Below, piece after piece: positions 1-8,878 of a DNA stretch of 64,000 bases. The stretch covers positions 124,001 to 188,000 of the forward strand of contig NZ_JBIGIC010000010.1 in the NCBI RefSeq assembly GCF_043555985.1. Direction: 5' to 3'. A program made the translations under genes and the position numbers. How positions within the stretch are numbered: the stretch's first letter is position 1; every line of letters begins with the position of its first letter. The notes below the pieces were generated by a model. That model had not been told where the DNA came from. It worked only from the letters and a program-made list of their open reading frames with translations, and did no database searches. This DNA is from Pelomonas candidula. Lineage in GTDB: Bacteria; Pseudomonadota; Gammaproteobacteria; Burkholderiales; Burkholderiaceae_C.

Positions 1-212
1 TTGGGCGAGGGCGCCAGCTCGACGAGGTGGGCACCAGCCTCGTGGGCCAGCTGCGTCAGCGCGCCGGCCTGGTTGCGCAGTGCGCGCAGGCCGTCGCTGA
101 GGCGGGCGCTGGCACGCGCGGCCTGGCGCAGTTCGGCGCTGAGCTTCTTGTCTCCGGCCAGACGTTCCAGCACGTCCTTGGGCACGATGTGGCAGGTGCA
201 GATCATTCGCAT
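1..212 (-). CDS. N-terminal fragment, possible protealysin-like M4 metallopeptidase
   Basis: The reading frame runs off the left edge; about 70 N-terminal codons are present. The ATG at 212 has GAGG about six bases upstream, and a second ATG lies two codons later. The protein begins MRMICTCHIVPKDVLERL and continues as a helical, Ala/Arg-rich stretch. A short Cys-containing leader followed by VPxxxLERLA resembles the propeptide start of protealysin-type M4 zinc proteases, which are made as inactive precursors. None of the catalytic domain (HExxH) is in the window, so the family is an inference from this motif alone. Confidence 0.45.
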   Translation of the reverse strand, partial: MRMICTCHIVPKDVLERLAGDKKLSAELRQAARASARLSDGLRALRNQAGALTQLAHEAGAHLVELAPSP

Positions 213-362
213 GGCGTCCTCGTCGGAAGGTGAGGCCCTCAGCTTAGGCAAGCCTCCCGCCGACCTCGACCCCACAGTTGTGGACGAGGAGGGCGGCGCA
301 TCCTCAAAGCGTTGCCGGGGGCTTGCGCGAAGCTGTCGCCGCGGACCGCCTACGATGCACCC

Positions 363-2597
363 ATGCTCAAGTTCTTCGTCCAACGCCCGTGGCTGGGTGC
401 GCTCATCGCGCTGCCGCTGGGCGTGCTGCTGCTGGGTTCCATCGTCGCGGCCATCGTCTGGGTGCAGCTGCCGGCGCTCGACACGCTGACCGACTACCAA
501 CCGCACCAGCCGCTGCGCGTGATGAGTGCCGACGGCCAGCTCATCGGCGAGTTCGGTGCCGAGCGGCGCCGCTTCGTGCCGCTGAAGGACATCCCCAAGT
601 CCATGCAGGACTCGCTGCTGGCGCTGGAGGACGCGGATTTCTGGACCCACTCGGGCGTGGATTTCAGCGGCATCGTGCGGGCCTTCTTCCGCAACATCAC
701 GCACGGCGGCCCGCTGCATGGCGCCTCGACGATCACGCAGCAGCTCGCGCGTGACACCTACCTGACCAAGGAGCAGCGCTGGACGCGCAAGGTCGTCGAG
801 GCGCTGCTGGCGATCAAGATCGAGCACGCGCTGACCAAGGAGCAGATCCTCGAGATCTACATGAACCAGATCTTCCTCGGCAACCGCGCCTACGGCTTTG
901 CGGCGGCCTCGGAGCGTTACTTTGGCAAGAGCCTGGACAAGCTCAACACGGCCGAGATGGCGCTGCTGATCGGCTTGCCCAAGAACCCCGCGGGCTACAA
1001 CCCGGCCGTTCACCTGGGCCGCGCCAAGCGCCGCCAGGCCGTCGTGCTGGAGCGGCTGGCGGCGGTGGGCCTCATCACGCCCGAGCAGGCCAAGGCAGCG
1101 GGCGAGCAGCCGCTGGAGATCCTGCATCCCAAGCGCCTGGCGGGCGTGGCCGACCACGCCGCCGAGCAGGTGCGCGCCGAGATGGTGCTGCGCTTCGGCG
1201 AGGAGGCCTACACGCGCGGCCTGACGGTGACGACGACGCTGTTCTACGCCGAGCAGGCGGCGGCCCAGGACTCGCTGCGCCACGCGCTGTTCGAGCTGGA
1301 GCGCCGCCAGCCCTTCCGCGGCCCGGAGGCGACGGTGGACCTGCCTGGCACGGACGACAAGGCCGACGGCCTGGACGAGGCGCTGGACGCCGCCTTTGAT
1401 GCCCACCCCGACCTCGGCGAGCTGCGCACCGCCGTGCTGCTGGAGCAGGACAAGAACGGTGCCCGGCTGGTGCTGTCCGATGGTGAGCGCATCACGCTCA
1501 AGGGCGCCGCGCAGCGCCCGCTGCAGAGCGCCAAGCGCGGCGCCGTCGTTCGGGTGCTGGAGTCCGGCAAGCAATGGACCCTCAGCCAGACGCCGCAGGC
1601 CGAAGGCGCCGTCGTCACGCTGGACCCGGCCACGGGCGCCATCCGGGCGATGGTGGGTGGCTTCGACTTCACGCGCAACCAGGTCAACAACGCCACGCAG
1701 GCCTACCGCCAGCCGGGCTCGGCCTTCAAGCCCTTCATCTACTCGGCCATCATCGAGCAGGGCGCCTGGGCCGGCACGCAGGTCAGTGACCAGCCCTTCG
1801 TGCAGGGCGACTGGGCGCCGCGCAACTACGACGGCCAGTACGAAGACGCGCTGACGCTGCGCGAGGCGCTGGCCCGGTCCAAGAACATGGTGTCCATCCG
1901 GCTGGTCCAGGCCATGGGCCCGCAGCGGGTGCGCAACTGGGCCGCACGCTTCGGCCTCGACGACCAGCGCCAGCCGGACAACCTGACGCTGGCGCTGGGC
2001 ACCGGTTCCGTCACGCCGCTGCAGATGGCGCAGGCCTACGCCGTCTTCGCCGAGGCGGGGCAGCAGCCCACCGGCTGGCTGATCCAGAAGGTGCAGGACG
2101 CGCAGGGCGAGGTGCTGTTCCAGGCCGAGCCGCCCAAGCTGCGGCAGGCCATCAGCGCGCGCAACGCCTTCATGACGTCGCAATTGCTCGCTGCCGTCAC
2201 GCGCGAGGGCAGCGGCGCCCGGGCCAGTGCGCTGCTGGGCCGCTGGGACCTGTACGGCAAGACGGGCACGACCAACGACGCCGTCGACGCGTGGTTCTGC
2301 GGCTTCCAGGCCTCGCGCGTCGGCGCCGTGTGGATCGGTTACCCGACGCCGAAGTCGCTGGGCGAACGCGAGAGTGGCGGCGGCCTGGCGCTGCCCGTCT
2401 GGGCGGCGACGATGGCCGTCGCGCTCAAGGGCCAGCCCAACACGCTGATCGCACCACCGGACGACGGCCTCGTGAAGGTGGGCGACGACTGGTTCTACAG
2501 CGAGTTCGCGGGTGACCTGGCCATCGCGCGCATCGGCATGCCGGCGGCCTCTGCCTCGGCGCCGGAGGCTGCGGCGTCGGAGCCCCAGACACCCTGA
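363..2597 (+). CDS. mrcA: Penicillin-binding protein 1A, bifunctional transglycosylase/transpeptidase
   Basis: Class A PBP of 744 residues that polymerises lipid II and cross-links peptidoglycan in the periplasm. A single N-terminal membrane anchor (about residues 10-35) precedes the GT51 domain, with the catalytic Glu in LALEDADFW (E89) and the TITQQLARD motif at 123-131. A small OB-like region (about 355-410) is followed by the transpeptidase, with SAFK (nucleophile S453), SKN (506-508) and KTGT (633-636). All catalytic motifs are intact. The frame is open upstream to 312, but the ATG at 363 puts the membrane anchor at the usual place. It is monocistronic here, and the C-terminus is Ala/Pro-rich. 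Confidence 0.93.
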   Translation: MLKFFVQRPWLGALIALPLGVLLLGSIVAAIVWVQLPALDTLTDYQPHQPLRVMSADGQLIGEFGAERRRFVPLKDIPKSMQDSLLALEDADFWTHSGVDFSGIVRAFFRNITHGGPLHGASTITQQLARDTYLTKEQRWTRKVVEALLAIKIEHALTKEQILEIYMNQIFLGNRAYGFAAASERYFGKSLDKLNTAEMALLIGLPKNPAGYNPAVHLGRAKRRQAVVLERLAAVGLITPEQAKAAGEQPLEILHPKRLAGVADHAAEQVRAEMVLRFGEEAYTRGLTVTTTLFYAEQAAAQDSLRHALFELERRQPFRGPEATVDLPGTDDKADGLDEALDAAFDAHPDLGELRTAVLLEQDKNGARLVLSDGERITLKGAAQRPLQSAKRGAVVRVLESGKQWTLSQTPQAEGAVVTLDPATGAIRAMVGGFDFTRNQVNNATQAYRQPGSAFKPFIYSAIIEQGAWAGTQVSDQPFVQGDWAPRNYDGQYEDALTLREALARSKNMVSIRLVQAMGPQRVRNWAARFGLDDQRQPDNLTLALGTGSVTPLQMAQAYAVFAEAGQQPTGWLIQKVQDAQGEVLFQAEPPKLRQAISARNAFMTSQLLAAVTREGSGARASALLGRWDLYGKTGTTNDAVDAWFCGFQASRVGAVWIGYPTPKSLGERESGGGLALPVWAATMAVALKGQPNTLIAPPDDGLVKVGDDWFYSEFAGDLAIARIGMPAASASAPEAAASEPQTP

Positions 2598-2709
2598 CCA
2601 CTCAGGCGGGGCAGGCGTGCGCGACAGGACGCAACGCCGGGTAACAGTTCATTGGGCCGGCGGCGCGGACCTAGAGTTGTTCCTCCTCAACGCCTCTGAC
2701 CCCCTCGCC

Positions 2710-3396
2710 ATGCCGCGTTCCGCGCTCGTCATCGCTTCCCTTGTCCTGCTGCTGGCCGGCTGTGCCGCGGTGCAGGCGCCGTCCCGCGTGCCGCGCGATG
2801 CGCGCATGGCCCAGTCGCCGTCGGTGGCCGGCGTGGCGGAGGAGCGCTTCGGCAAGTCGGCGTGGGGGCGGCAGGGCGAGTTCACGCTGAGCGGCCAGCG
2901 CGTGCACTACGAGCGCGGCGCCGACCGGCTGGCGCTGTTCGAGCCCTTGCCGGCCGACCTGCGCACGCCGCTGCGCTTCAATGCCGGCGCGGCGGACAAC
3001 GCCACCGTCTGCGAAGGCTGGACGCCCGAGCCGAGCGCCAATGCCCGCCTGGTGAGCGCCAGACCCTGGGTGCTGAGCTGCAAATGGGGCAGCGCGCCGG
3101 CGGCGATGCTGCAGATCGGCGAGGGCCAGCTGCGCCGCGGCAAGCTCAGCCGCGAGGGCGCGTACCGCCGCGGCGAGCTGACCGTGGGGTTGCGCTCCGT
3201 GCACCTGCTGGAAGGTAGTGCGCAGCCGCAGACGGCCGCCGTCGGCTACGAGATGCTGTACCAGGGCACCGTGGTCGGCAGCCTGGACCTCAGCGGCCCG
3301 CAGCCGCGGCTGCGCCGACCCGACCCGGCCACGCCGGTCGGCCGCGCCGTCACCGAGGCCGCGCTGGCGCTGGTGCTGGCCTGGGAGCCGAGCTGA
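2710..3396 (+). CDS. Putative lipoprotein of unknown function
   Basis: 228 residues starting MPRSALVIASL with a signal peptide and lipobox LAGC (Cys18), so it should be processed by Lgt and LspA and anchored by lipid. The mature part has two internal cysteines and a C-terminal hydrophobic helix (EAALALVLAWE). No family is recognised. The frame stays open upstream to 2512, but only the ATG at 2710 gives a proper lipoprotein signal. It ends four bases before the convergent SRPBCC gene. Lipoprotein status is clear; its function is unknown. Confidence 0.72.
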   Translation: MPRSALVIASLVLLLAGCAAVQAPSRVPRDARMAQSPSVAGVAEERFGKSAWGRQGEFTLSGQRVHYERGADRLALFEPLPADLRTPLRFNAGAADNATVCEGWTPEPSANARLVSARPWVLSCKWGSAPAAMLQIGEGQLRRGKLSREGAYRRGELTVGLRSVHLLEGSAQPQTAAVGYEMLYQGTVVGSLDLSGPQPRLRRPDPATPVGRAVTEAALALVLAWEPS

Positions 3397-3399
3397 GGC

Positions 3400-3930
3400 T
3401 CAGGGCTTTTCAGCGAGCGCCTTGAGGTTGGTCAGGCCGGCCTCGAAGTCCGGCCCGACCATCCTGTCCATGAACAGGCCCATCCAGCGGTTCAGCGGGT
3501 TGGCGCCCATGTCGCCGTCCATCGTCCAAGTGACCTGCGTGCCGCCGCCGTTGGCGTCGAGCCGGAACTCGCCGCTGGACGTGGTGCCGAAGTCGGGGAA
3601 GAACAACTCGTAGCCCAGCCGCCTGGGCGCGTCGGCGGTCGTGAACGTCATGCGGCCGTCGCCCTGGCTCTTGCTTTTCCAGGCCCACACGGCGCCCGCG
3701 CCCGAGGCCGGACCGCTGTACTCGATGGCCATGGCCGGGTCGCGCCGGTTCCAGGCGCTCCAGGCCTTCCAGGCGCGCGGGTCGGCGACGAGGGCGTAGA
3801 TCTTGTCGGGCGCGGCGTTGATGACGGTCGTCCGCGAGACCGAGAACTTCGGCGACAGCAGCAGCCCGCCGCCGGCGAGCAGGGCCAGCAGCACGACGAC
3901 GGCGACCAACAGGACTTTCAGCGCTTTCAT
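3400..3930 (-). CDS. SRPBCC-family (START/polyketide-cyclase fold) protein
   Basis: 176 residues. An N-terminal hydrophobic segment (MKALKVLLVAVVVLLALLAG) is a membrane anchor or signal peptide. It is followed by a Bet v1-like domain: INAAPDKIYALVADPRAW at the start, a central strand with SGPASGAGAVWAWKS, and a C-terminal helix carrying NPLNRWMGLFMDRMVG. Such domains bind hydrophobic ligands in a deep pocket; the ligand cannot be told. The ATG at 3930 has AGGAG seven bases upstream and is preferred over upstream in-frame starts. It is divergent from the PhyH gene with about 85 bp between them. Confidence 0.8.
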   Translation of the reverse strand: MKALKVLLVAVVVLLALLAGGGLLLSPKFSVSRTTVINAAPDKIYALVADPRAWKAWSAWNRRDPAMAIEYSGPASGAGAVWAWKSKSQGDGRMTFTTADAPRRLGYELFFPDFGTTSSGEFRLDANGGGTQVTWTMDGDMGANPLNRWMGLFMDRMVGPDFEAGLTNLKALAEKP

Positions 3931-4015
3931 CGGAGCTCCTTCGGGCGTGATGTGCGCGGGACTGTGGGCGCACGGATGTGGCCACACAATCGGCACAAGT
4001 CCTTCCCACAAAGTC

Positions 4016-4861
4016 ATGAAGATCGACGCCAACCTCGCTTCCCTGTACGCCAACCAGGGCTACCTCGTCATCCCCGGCTTCAAGTCCGCCGCCGAGATCG
4101 CCGCGCTGCGCGGGCGCGCGCTGCAGATCGTCGACGCCTTCGACCCGGGCGAGCAGCGCCCCGTCTTCACGACCGAGGAGCAGCAGCGCCACGTGGACGA
4201 CTACTTCCTCGACAGCGGCGATCAGGTGCGCTGCTTCTTCGAGGAGGAGGCTTTCGACGACCAGGGTCGGCTGCGCGTGGCGAAGGAGCTGGCCATCAAC
4301 AAGATCGGCCACGCGATGCACGACCTGGACCCGGTGTTCCGTGCCTTCTCCACCGGCGACGCGCTGCGCGGCGTGGCCGCAGGGCTGGGCCTGGCGAAGC
4401 CGCAGGTCTGGCAGAGCATGTTCATCTTCAAGCAGCCCGGCATCGGTGGCGAGGTGCGCTGGCACCAGGACGCCAGCTTCTTCGAGAGCGACCCGGTCAC
4501 CGTGACGACCTTCTGGTTCGCGCTGGAAGACGCGACGCTGCAGAACGGCTGCCTGTGGACGGAGCCCGGCGGCCACCGTGGCGCGCGCGGCGTGCTGCGC
4601 GAGCGCTTCGTGCGCGAGGGCCGCAAGGCCTGGATGGAGCAGGTCGACGCCACGCCCTGGCCGGCGGCGGACTCGCGGCAGGCCATCCCGCTGGAGGTCG
4701 AGGCCGGCTCGCTGGTCGTCTTCCACGGCCTGCTGCCGCACTACTCGGCCGCCAACCGCTCCGAGAAGTCGCGCCATGCCTACACGCTGCACGTGACGGA
4801 TGCGGGCAGCCGCTACTCGCCGCGCAACTGGCTGCAACGCGCCAGCGTGCCTGGCTTCTAG
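4016..4861 (+). CDS. Phytanoyl-CoA dioxygenase (PhyH) family protein
   Basis: 281 residues, a non-heme Fe(II)/2-oxoglutarate-dependent oxygenase. The iron facial triad is visible as H150-x-D152 in RWHQDASFF and H242 in GLLPHYSAANRS; R253 of SEKSRHAYTL is in the usual place for binding 2-oxoglutarate. The family hydroxylates acyl-CoAs or assorted small molecules; the substrate here is unknown. The ATG at 4016 is chosen because an upstream in-frame start would run into the promoter region of the divergent SRPBCC gene. The full-length domain suggests an active enzyme. Confidence 0.87.
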   Translation: MKIDANLASLYANQGYLVIPGFKSAAEIAALRGRALQIVDAFDPGEQRPVFTTEEQQRHVDDYFLDSGDQVRCFFEEEAFDDQGRLRVAKELAINKIGHAMHDLDPVFRAFSTGDALRGVAAGLGLAKPQVWQSMFIFKQPGIGGEVRWHQDASFFESDPVTVTTFWFALEDATLQNGCLWTEPGGHRGARGVLRERFVREGRKAWMEQVDATPWPAADSRQAIPLEVEAGSLVVFHGLLPHYSAANRSEKSRHAYTLHVTDAGSRYSPRNWLQRASVPGF

Positions 4862-5003
4862 CCCTCACCGCACTCACAACTGCTCACGCCCCCGTTCCCT
4901 TGTCCTACAAAACGAGGGAGCCTGCGCCGGCAAGAGCCTGGCTGGCCCGCACGCAAAGTTGGCTTCACCGCAAACGTCGATCACACGACGACAGGAGGCC
5001 AAC

Positions 5004-6155
5004 ATGAAATTCCCGAAATCCATGCATGCCGAGGGCTGGGCCAACCACATCGACTCGACGCCGTCGGACAGGTCGGCCACGCGCCGGGTGGGCGTGGCGG
5101 CCCTGCGGTCCGGCGCCAGGCCCTTGACCAACGGCACGCACATCAGCGAGTCGCTGGCTTCGCCGCCGGCCGCCGCCGAGGCGCCGCGCGTCGACCCTGG
5201 CCCGTCTGCCGCGCGACCCCAGCACCGTGAAGCCACGCTGCCGCCCCAGCGTGACCACAAGCTGGGCTGGATGGTCGCTGCCGGTGCTGGCGCCGCGGTC
5301 ATCGCGTCCGTCGCCCTCTGGGCGGCGAACCGCCCGATGACCCCGAGTGCGCCGCCCACCCTTGCGACGGGCAGCGTCGAGCCGCCGACCGAGGTGGCAG
5401 CCGCCACGCCGGCACCCGAGGCGACACCGACGGCGCCTGCCGAGGAGGCGGGCACGACGGCCGCCGCCGCGCCCCCGCCCGCCGCCGAGCCTGCCCGCCT
5501 GGGCCCGCCGGTGACCACGGTGAAACCTGCCGTCGAGCCGCGCCGGCTCGCCCAGGCGGACGCCCCGGCGGCTCGTCCTGATCTGGTCGCGCGAGCTGCA
5601 CCGGGCAGCGGCGCGCTGGAGCCGCTGCGGCCTTCGCCGGCCCTGCAACCGCCGACGGCCGTGGCCGCCGCGCCGGCCATGCCGCTGGAGAGCGACCGGC
5701 CGCTGACGATCCCGCCGGGCAACGCGCCGATCACGCTGCCACCGACCGCCGCAGGCCCGACGGTGAGTCCGGGCACGGCACCGCAGACCCCGCCTTCGGC
5801 GTCGCCCAGCACGCCGCCGGTGGCTGCGGCCACGCCTGACACGTCGGCCAGTGCCGCTGCGGCGACGCCGGTGGCCCCGCTGGCCCAGGCACCGCTGCCG
5901 TCACCGGAGGACAGCGGCATCACGCTGAAGGTGCGCAGTGCGCTGGCGGCGGACTCGACGCTGGCCGCCGTGCCCATCGTTGTCAGCACGGACCATGGCG
6001 TCGTCAGGCTCGAAGGCCAGGCGCCGGACGCACCGACCCGCGAGCGAGCCACCGTCGTCGCGTCGTCGGCCACCGGGGTCAAGGCGGTCGACAACCGCCT
6101 CACGCTGCCGCCGGCGGCGGTCGTGAGCCAGGCGTCGACGCAGAACGGTCTCTGA
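5004..6155 (+). CDS. Membrane-anchored BON-domain protein with long Pro/Ala linker
   Basis: 383 residues. AGGAGG seven bases before the ATG fixes the start. About 85 mostly polar residues are cytoplasmic, then one transmembrane segment (about 88-108), then nearly 200 residues rich in Ala, Pro and Thr that look disordered and should cross the periplasm. The protein ends in a BON domain (about 303-368: ITLKVRSALAADSTLAAVPI then VVRLEGQAPD). BON domains bind phospholipid or envelope surfaces, as in OsmY and DolP. The architecture suggests an inner-membrane tether reaching the outer envelope. A bidirectional terminator follows. Confidence 0.78.
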   Translation: MKFPKSMHAEGWANHIDSTPSDRSATRRVGVAALRSGARPLTNGTHISESLASPPAAAEAPRVDPGPSAARPQHREATLPPQRDHKLGWMVAAGAGAAVIASVALWAANRPMTPSAPPTLATGSVEPPTEVAAATPAPEATPTAPAEEAGTTAAAAPPPAAEPARLGPPVTTVKPAVEPRRLAQADAPAARPDLVARAAPGSGALEPLRPSPALQPPTAVAAAPAMPLESDRPLTIPPGNAPITLPPTAAGPTVSPGTAPQTPPSASPSTPPVAAATPDTSASAAAATPVAPLAQAPLPSPEDSGITLKVRSALAADSTLAAVPIVVSTDHGVVRLEGQAPDAPTRERATVVASSATGVKAVDNRLTLPPAAVVSQASTQNGL

Positions 6156-6172
6156 TCGCTCCGTCCAATAAC

Positions 6173-6199
6173 AAAAGGCGCCCCTTGGGGCGCCTTTTT
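6173..6199. terminator. Bidirectional rho-independent terminator
   Basis: A perfect 12-base stem, AAAAGGCGCCCC / GGGGCGCCTTTT, with a two-base loop and T tracts on both strands, sits between the convergent BON-domain gene and the small minus-strand gene. Confidence 0.88.
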
Positions 6200-6215
6200 C
6201 GTGAGCGGGTTCAGC

Positions 6216-6635
6216 TCAGTGGCAGAACTGGCTGCGGGCCGGCGCCAGCTCGGCGTCGATCAGCGCTTCTTCCGTCACTTCACGGGCAGCTTCGAGCTGC
6301 AGGCAGAGTTCGGTGATGCCATCGTCGCGGCCGCCTTCGATCTCGGGCAGCGGCGCGGTGGCGATGTCGGTGGGCAGGTCGGCCAGCGCGCCGATCAGCT
6401 GGAACAGCAGTTCCAGGCTGGCTTCGCCGTCCTGCGGCAGGTCGCGCGCGGCGCCCAGGCTGCGGGCCAGGTAGTAGCAGGCTTCGGCGGCGTTGTCGCA
6501 GGCCTGCGCCTTCAGCTCCAGCGCGCGATGGCGGGCGTTGGCTTCTTCGCGGGCCTGGATGGCCTCGAATGCACCCAGGTCGGCCGGGACGGCGTCATCC
6601 AGCGAGAGCGCGGCAAAGTCGAGTTCGTGGGCCAT
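6216..6635 (-). CDS. Small acidic helical protein, unknown
   Basis: 139 residues from the ATG at 6635; a second ATG at 6665 would add ten. Neither has a strong ribosome site. The sequence is acidic and helical (EAIQAREEANARHRALELKAQ, EVTEEALIDAELAPARS), with no signal or membrane segment, so it is probably cytosolic and oligomeric. It reads toward the terminator at 6173 and lies about 105 bp beyond the stop of glmU on the opposite side. I do not recognise the family. Confidence 0.6.
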   Translation of the reverse strand: MAHELDFAALSLDDAVPADLGAFEAIQAREEANARHRALELKAQACDNAAEACYYLARSLGAARDLPQDGEASLELLFQLIGALADLPTDIATAPLPEIEGGRDDGITELCLQLEAAREVTEEALIDAELAPARSQFCH

Positions 6636-6741
6636 GGGGACTGCGGTGTTCGTGCGTGAAGCCATCCTAACGGCGGGCCGGTCCGGCGGACGCCCCCTCA
6701 ACCGGGGCGGCGGGAGGCAATCGCCGGAACTAAGTCACTAT

Positions 6742-8121
6742 TCAACGCTTCTTCGTCGGACGGGTCCAGCCGTTCAGCGCCACCTGTTTGCCGCGCGCCA
6801 CGGCGAGGTTGCCGGGCGCCACGTCCTTGGTGATGGTGGAGCCGCCGCCGATCGTCGCGCCGTCGCCCAGCGTGACCGGGGCCACCAGCACGCAGTTGGA
6901 ACCCACGTGCACGTCGTTGCCGATGGTCGTGCGGTGTTTGTTGGCGCCGTCGTAGTTGGCCGTGATGCTGCCGGCGCCGTAGTTGACGCGCTCGCCGACC
7001 GTCGCGTCGCCCAGGTAGGCCAGGTGGTTGGCCTTGGCGCCGTGGGCCAGCGTGGAGTTCTTTACCTCGACGAAGTTGCCGATGTGGACCTCGTTGCCGA
7101 GCTGCGCGCCGGGGCGCAGGCGGGCGAACGGGCCGATCAACGCGCCCTCGCCGACGCTGGCGCCCAGCGCCTCGCCATCGATGTGGGTGAACTCGTGGAT
7201 GCGGGCGCCGGACGCGATCTTCACGTTGCGGATCACGCAGTTGGCGCCGATGCGTACGTTGTCGCCCAACTGCACGTCGCCTTCGAACACGCAGTTCACG
7301 TCGATCTCGCAGTCCTGGCCGTGCGTCAGCGTGCCGCGCAGGTCGAACCGGGCCGGGTCGGCCAGGCGCACGCCGGCGCGCATCAGGTCCTCGGCCTGCT
7401 GGGCCTGAAAAGCGCGCTCCAGCTGTGCGAGTTGCACGGGGTCGTTGACGCCCAGCACCTCGGTCTCGCTGCTGGCCTTGATGCCCAGCACCGGCAGGCC
7501 CTCGGCGACGGCCATCGCGACGATGTCGGTCAGGTAGTACTCGCCCTGGGCGTTGTTGTTGTTCAGTTGTCCCACCCAGCGCTTCAGCGACGCCGTCGGC
7601 GCGGCCATCATGCCGCTGTAGCCCTCGTGAATGAGGCGCTGCTCGGGTGTGGCGTCCTTGTGTTCGACGATGGCCAGCACGCCGCCGTCGTCCTTGTTGC
7701 GGATGATGCGGCCGTAGCCGGTGGGGTCGAACAGGTCCACCGTCAGCAGCACCAGCGCATGGCCGGCGCAGGCATCGATGAGGGCCTTGGCGGTGGCCGT
7801 CTCGATGAGGGGCACGTCGCCGTTCAGGATGAGGGTGGTGCCTTCGCCGACGAGGGCCGGCACGACTTGCTGGATGGCGTGGCCGGTACCCAGCTGGGGC
7901 ATCTGGCGCACGAAGGAGATGCCCGGCGCGGCGACGGCTGCCTCGACCTGCTCGGCGCCGTGGCCGGTGATGACGATGCGCGCGGCGGCTTGCAGCGGCT
8001 CGCCGCTCTTCAGCACGTGGGCCAGCAGTGAGCGGCCCGCGAGCTTGTGCAACACCTTGGGCGTTGCGGACTTCATGCGGGTGCCCTTGCCCGCCGCCAT
8101 GATCACGATGTTCAGCGCCAT
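6742..8121 (-). CDS. glmU: Bifunctional GlcN-1-P acetyltransferase / GlcNAc-1-P uridyltransferase
   Basis: 459 residues. It makes UDP-GlcNAc, precursor of peptidoglycan and lipid A, from glucosamine-1-phosphate in two steps. The N-terminal pyrophosphorylase has the nucleotide signature MAAGKGTRM (residues 8-16) and LNGDVPLI. The C-terminal half is a left-handed beta-helix acetyltransferase with hexapeptide repeats (IGANCVIRN, VGERVNYGAGSITANYDG, IGNDVHVGSN). Length is normal for GlmU. It is a stand-alone minus-strand gene, with the DUF4136 lipoprotein 78 bp upstream. Confidence 0.97.
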   Translation of the reverse strand: MALNIVIMAAGKGTRMKSATPKVLHKLAGRSLLAHVLKSGEPLQAAARIVITGHGAEQVEAAVAAPGISFVRQMPQLGTGHAIQQVVPALVGEGTTLILNGDVPLIETATAKALIDACAGHALVLLTVDLFDPTGYGRIIRNKDDGGVLAIVEHKDATPEQRLIHEGYSGMMAAPTASLKRWVGQLNNNNAQGEYYLTDIVAMAVAEGLPVLGIKASSETEVLGVNDPVQLAQLERAFQAQQAEDLMRAGVRLADPARFDLRGTLTHGQDCEIDVNCVFEGDVQLGDNVRIGANCVIRNVKIASGARIHEFTHIDGEALGASVGEGALIGPFARLRPGAQLGNEVHIGNFVEVKNSTLAHGAKANHLAYLGDATVGERVNYGAGSITANYDGANKHRTTIGNDVHVGSNCVLVAPVTLGDGATIGGGSTITKDVAPGNLAVARGKQVALNGWTRPTKKR

Positions 8122-8199
8122 GCCTGCCTTGCGACTACGTTTCGACGAAGTCGCGATTATGGGCAGGCGGGCGTCGCGCCCCGAGCAGGTCCGTGCGTT

Positions 8200-8817
8200 T
8201 TAGCGCACGGCTTGCACGGCCACGCGGTGCGATTTCGGCTCGACCTTGGGGAATTCGGCGAGCGAGGCGTCGAACAGCGGCTGCAGCAGCGCGTCGCTCG
8301 ACGACAAACCCTCGTTGCTGGCGTGCGACTCGTACAGCGCTTCGCCGCTGACGCGGTCGCGCATCAGCACGGCCACGGCGCGGTCGTAGCGGCGGTCGAA
8401 GAACGGGTCCTGGCGCCAGCCCCAGGGGCCGGCGCCGACGTAGCCGTAGCGCGGATACAGCAGGCGGCCGCGCCAGCGCCACCACAGCGGGTCGTCCCAG
8501 GGCACGGGGTCGTAGGCGGTCACGCGGGCGCCCAGCGTGACGAGCACGTCGGCGGTCTTGGCGTCGGCGGCGGGCTTGAAGCCGGCCTTCTCCAGCGCGG
8601 ACTTCACCGCGTCTTCCAGCGCCGTCTGGCGCTTGGCGGCCTCGTCGTTCTGCTGCTGCGAGGGCAGGCGGTCGAACGCGTAGGTGCCGGGTTGGCGGCC
8701 CGCCGGCCAGTTGCCATAACTGGAAACGTCGGCGGACACGGTGTAGGGCCCGGCACAGCCGGTGATGGCCGCGGCCGAGGCGGCGGCGAGGGCGGTGAGG
8801 ATCAGGCGGCGGTTCAT
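8200..8817 (-). CDS. DUF4136-type lipoprotein
   Basis: 205 residues. The signal peptide ends in ITGCAG (lipobox Cys21). The body has the DUF4136 features: a TYAFDRLPSQQQ strand, a helix ALEDAVKSALEKAGFKPA, then LVTLGARV, followed by an aromatic Gly/Trp/Arg/Tyr-rich insert (DPLWWRWRGRLLYPRYGYVG). GGAG lies close upstream of the ATG. The family is an envelope lipoprotein of unknown function, common in Bacteroidetes and Burkholderiales. Confidence 0.8.
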   Translation of the reverse strand: MNRRLILTALAAASAAAITGCAGPYTVSADVSSYGNWPAGRQPGTYAFDRLPSQQQNDEAAKRQTALEDAVKSALEKAGFKPAADAKTADVLVTLGARVTAYDPVPWDDPLWWRWRGRLLYPRYGYVGAGPWGWRQDPFFDRRYDRAVAVLMRDRVSGEALYESHASNEGLSSSDALLQPLFDASLAEFPKVEPKSHRVAVQAVR

Positions 8818-8878
8818 GGCGGCATCTCCATCATGTCGATTGCCGCATTCTGACCGCGCCGGATTGCCCTCGTGTAAA

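Noticed and set aside
6493..8031. Long plus-strand frame opposite glmU
   Set aside because: Its Val/Ala/Gln/His-rich sequence is the reverse shadow of glmU.
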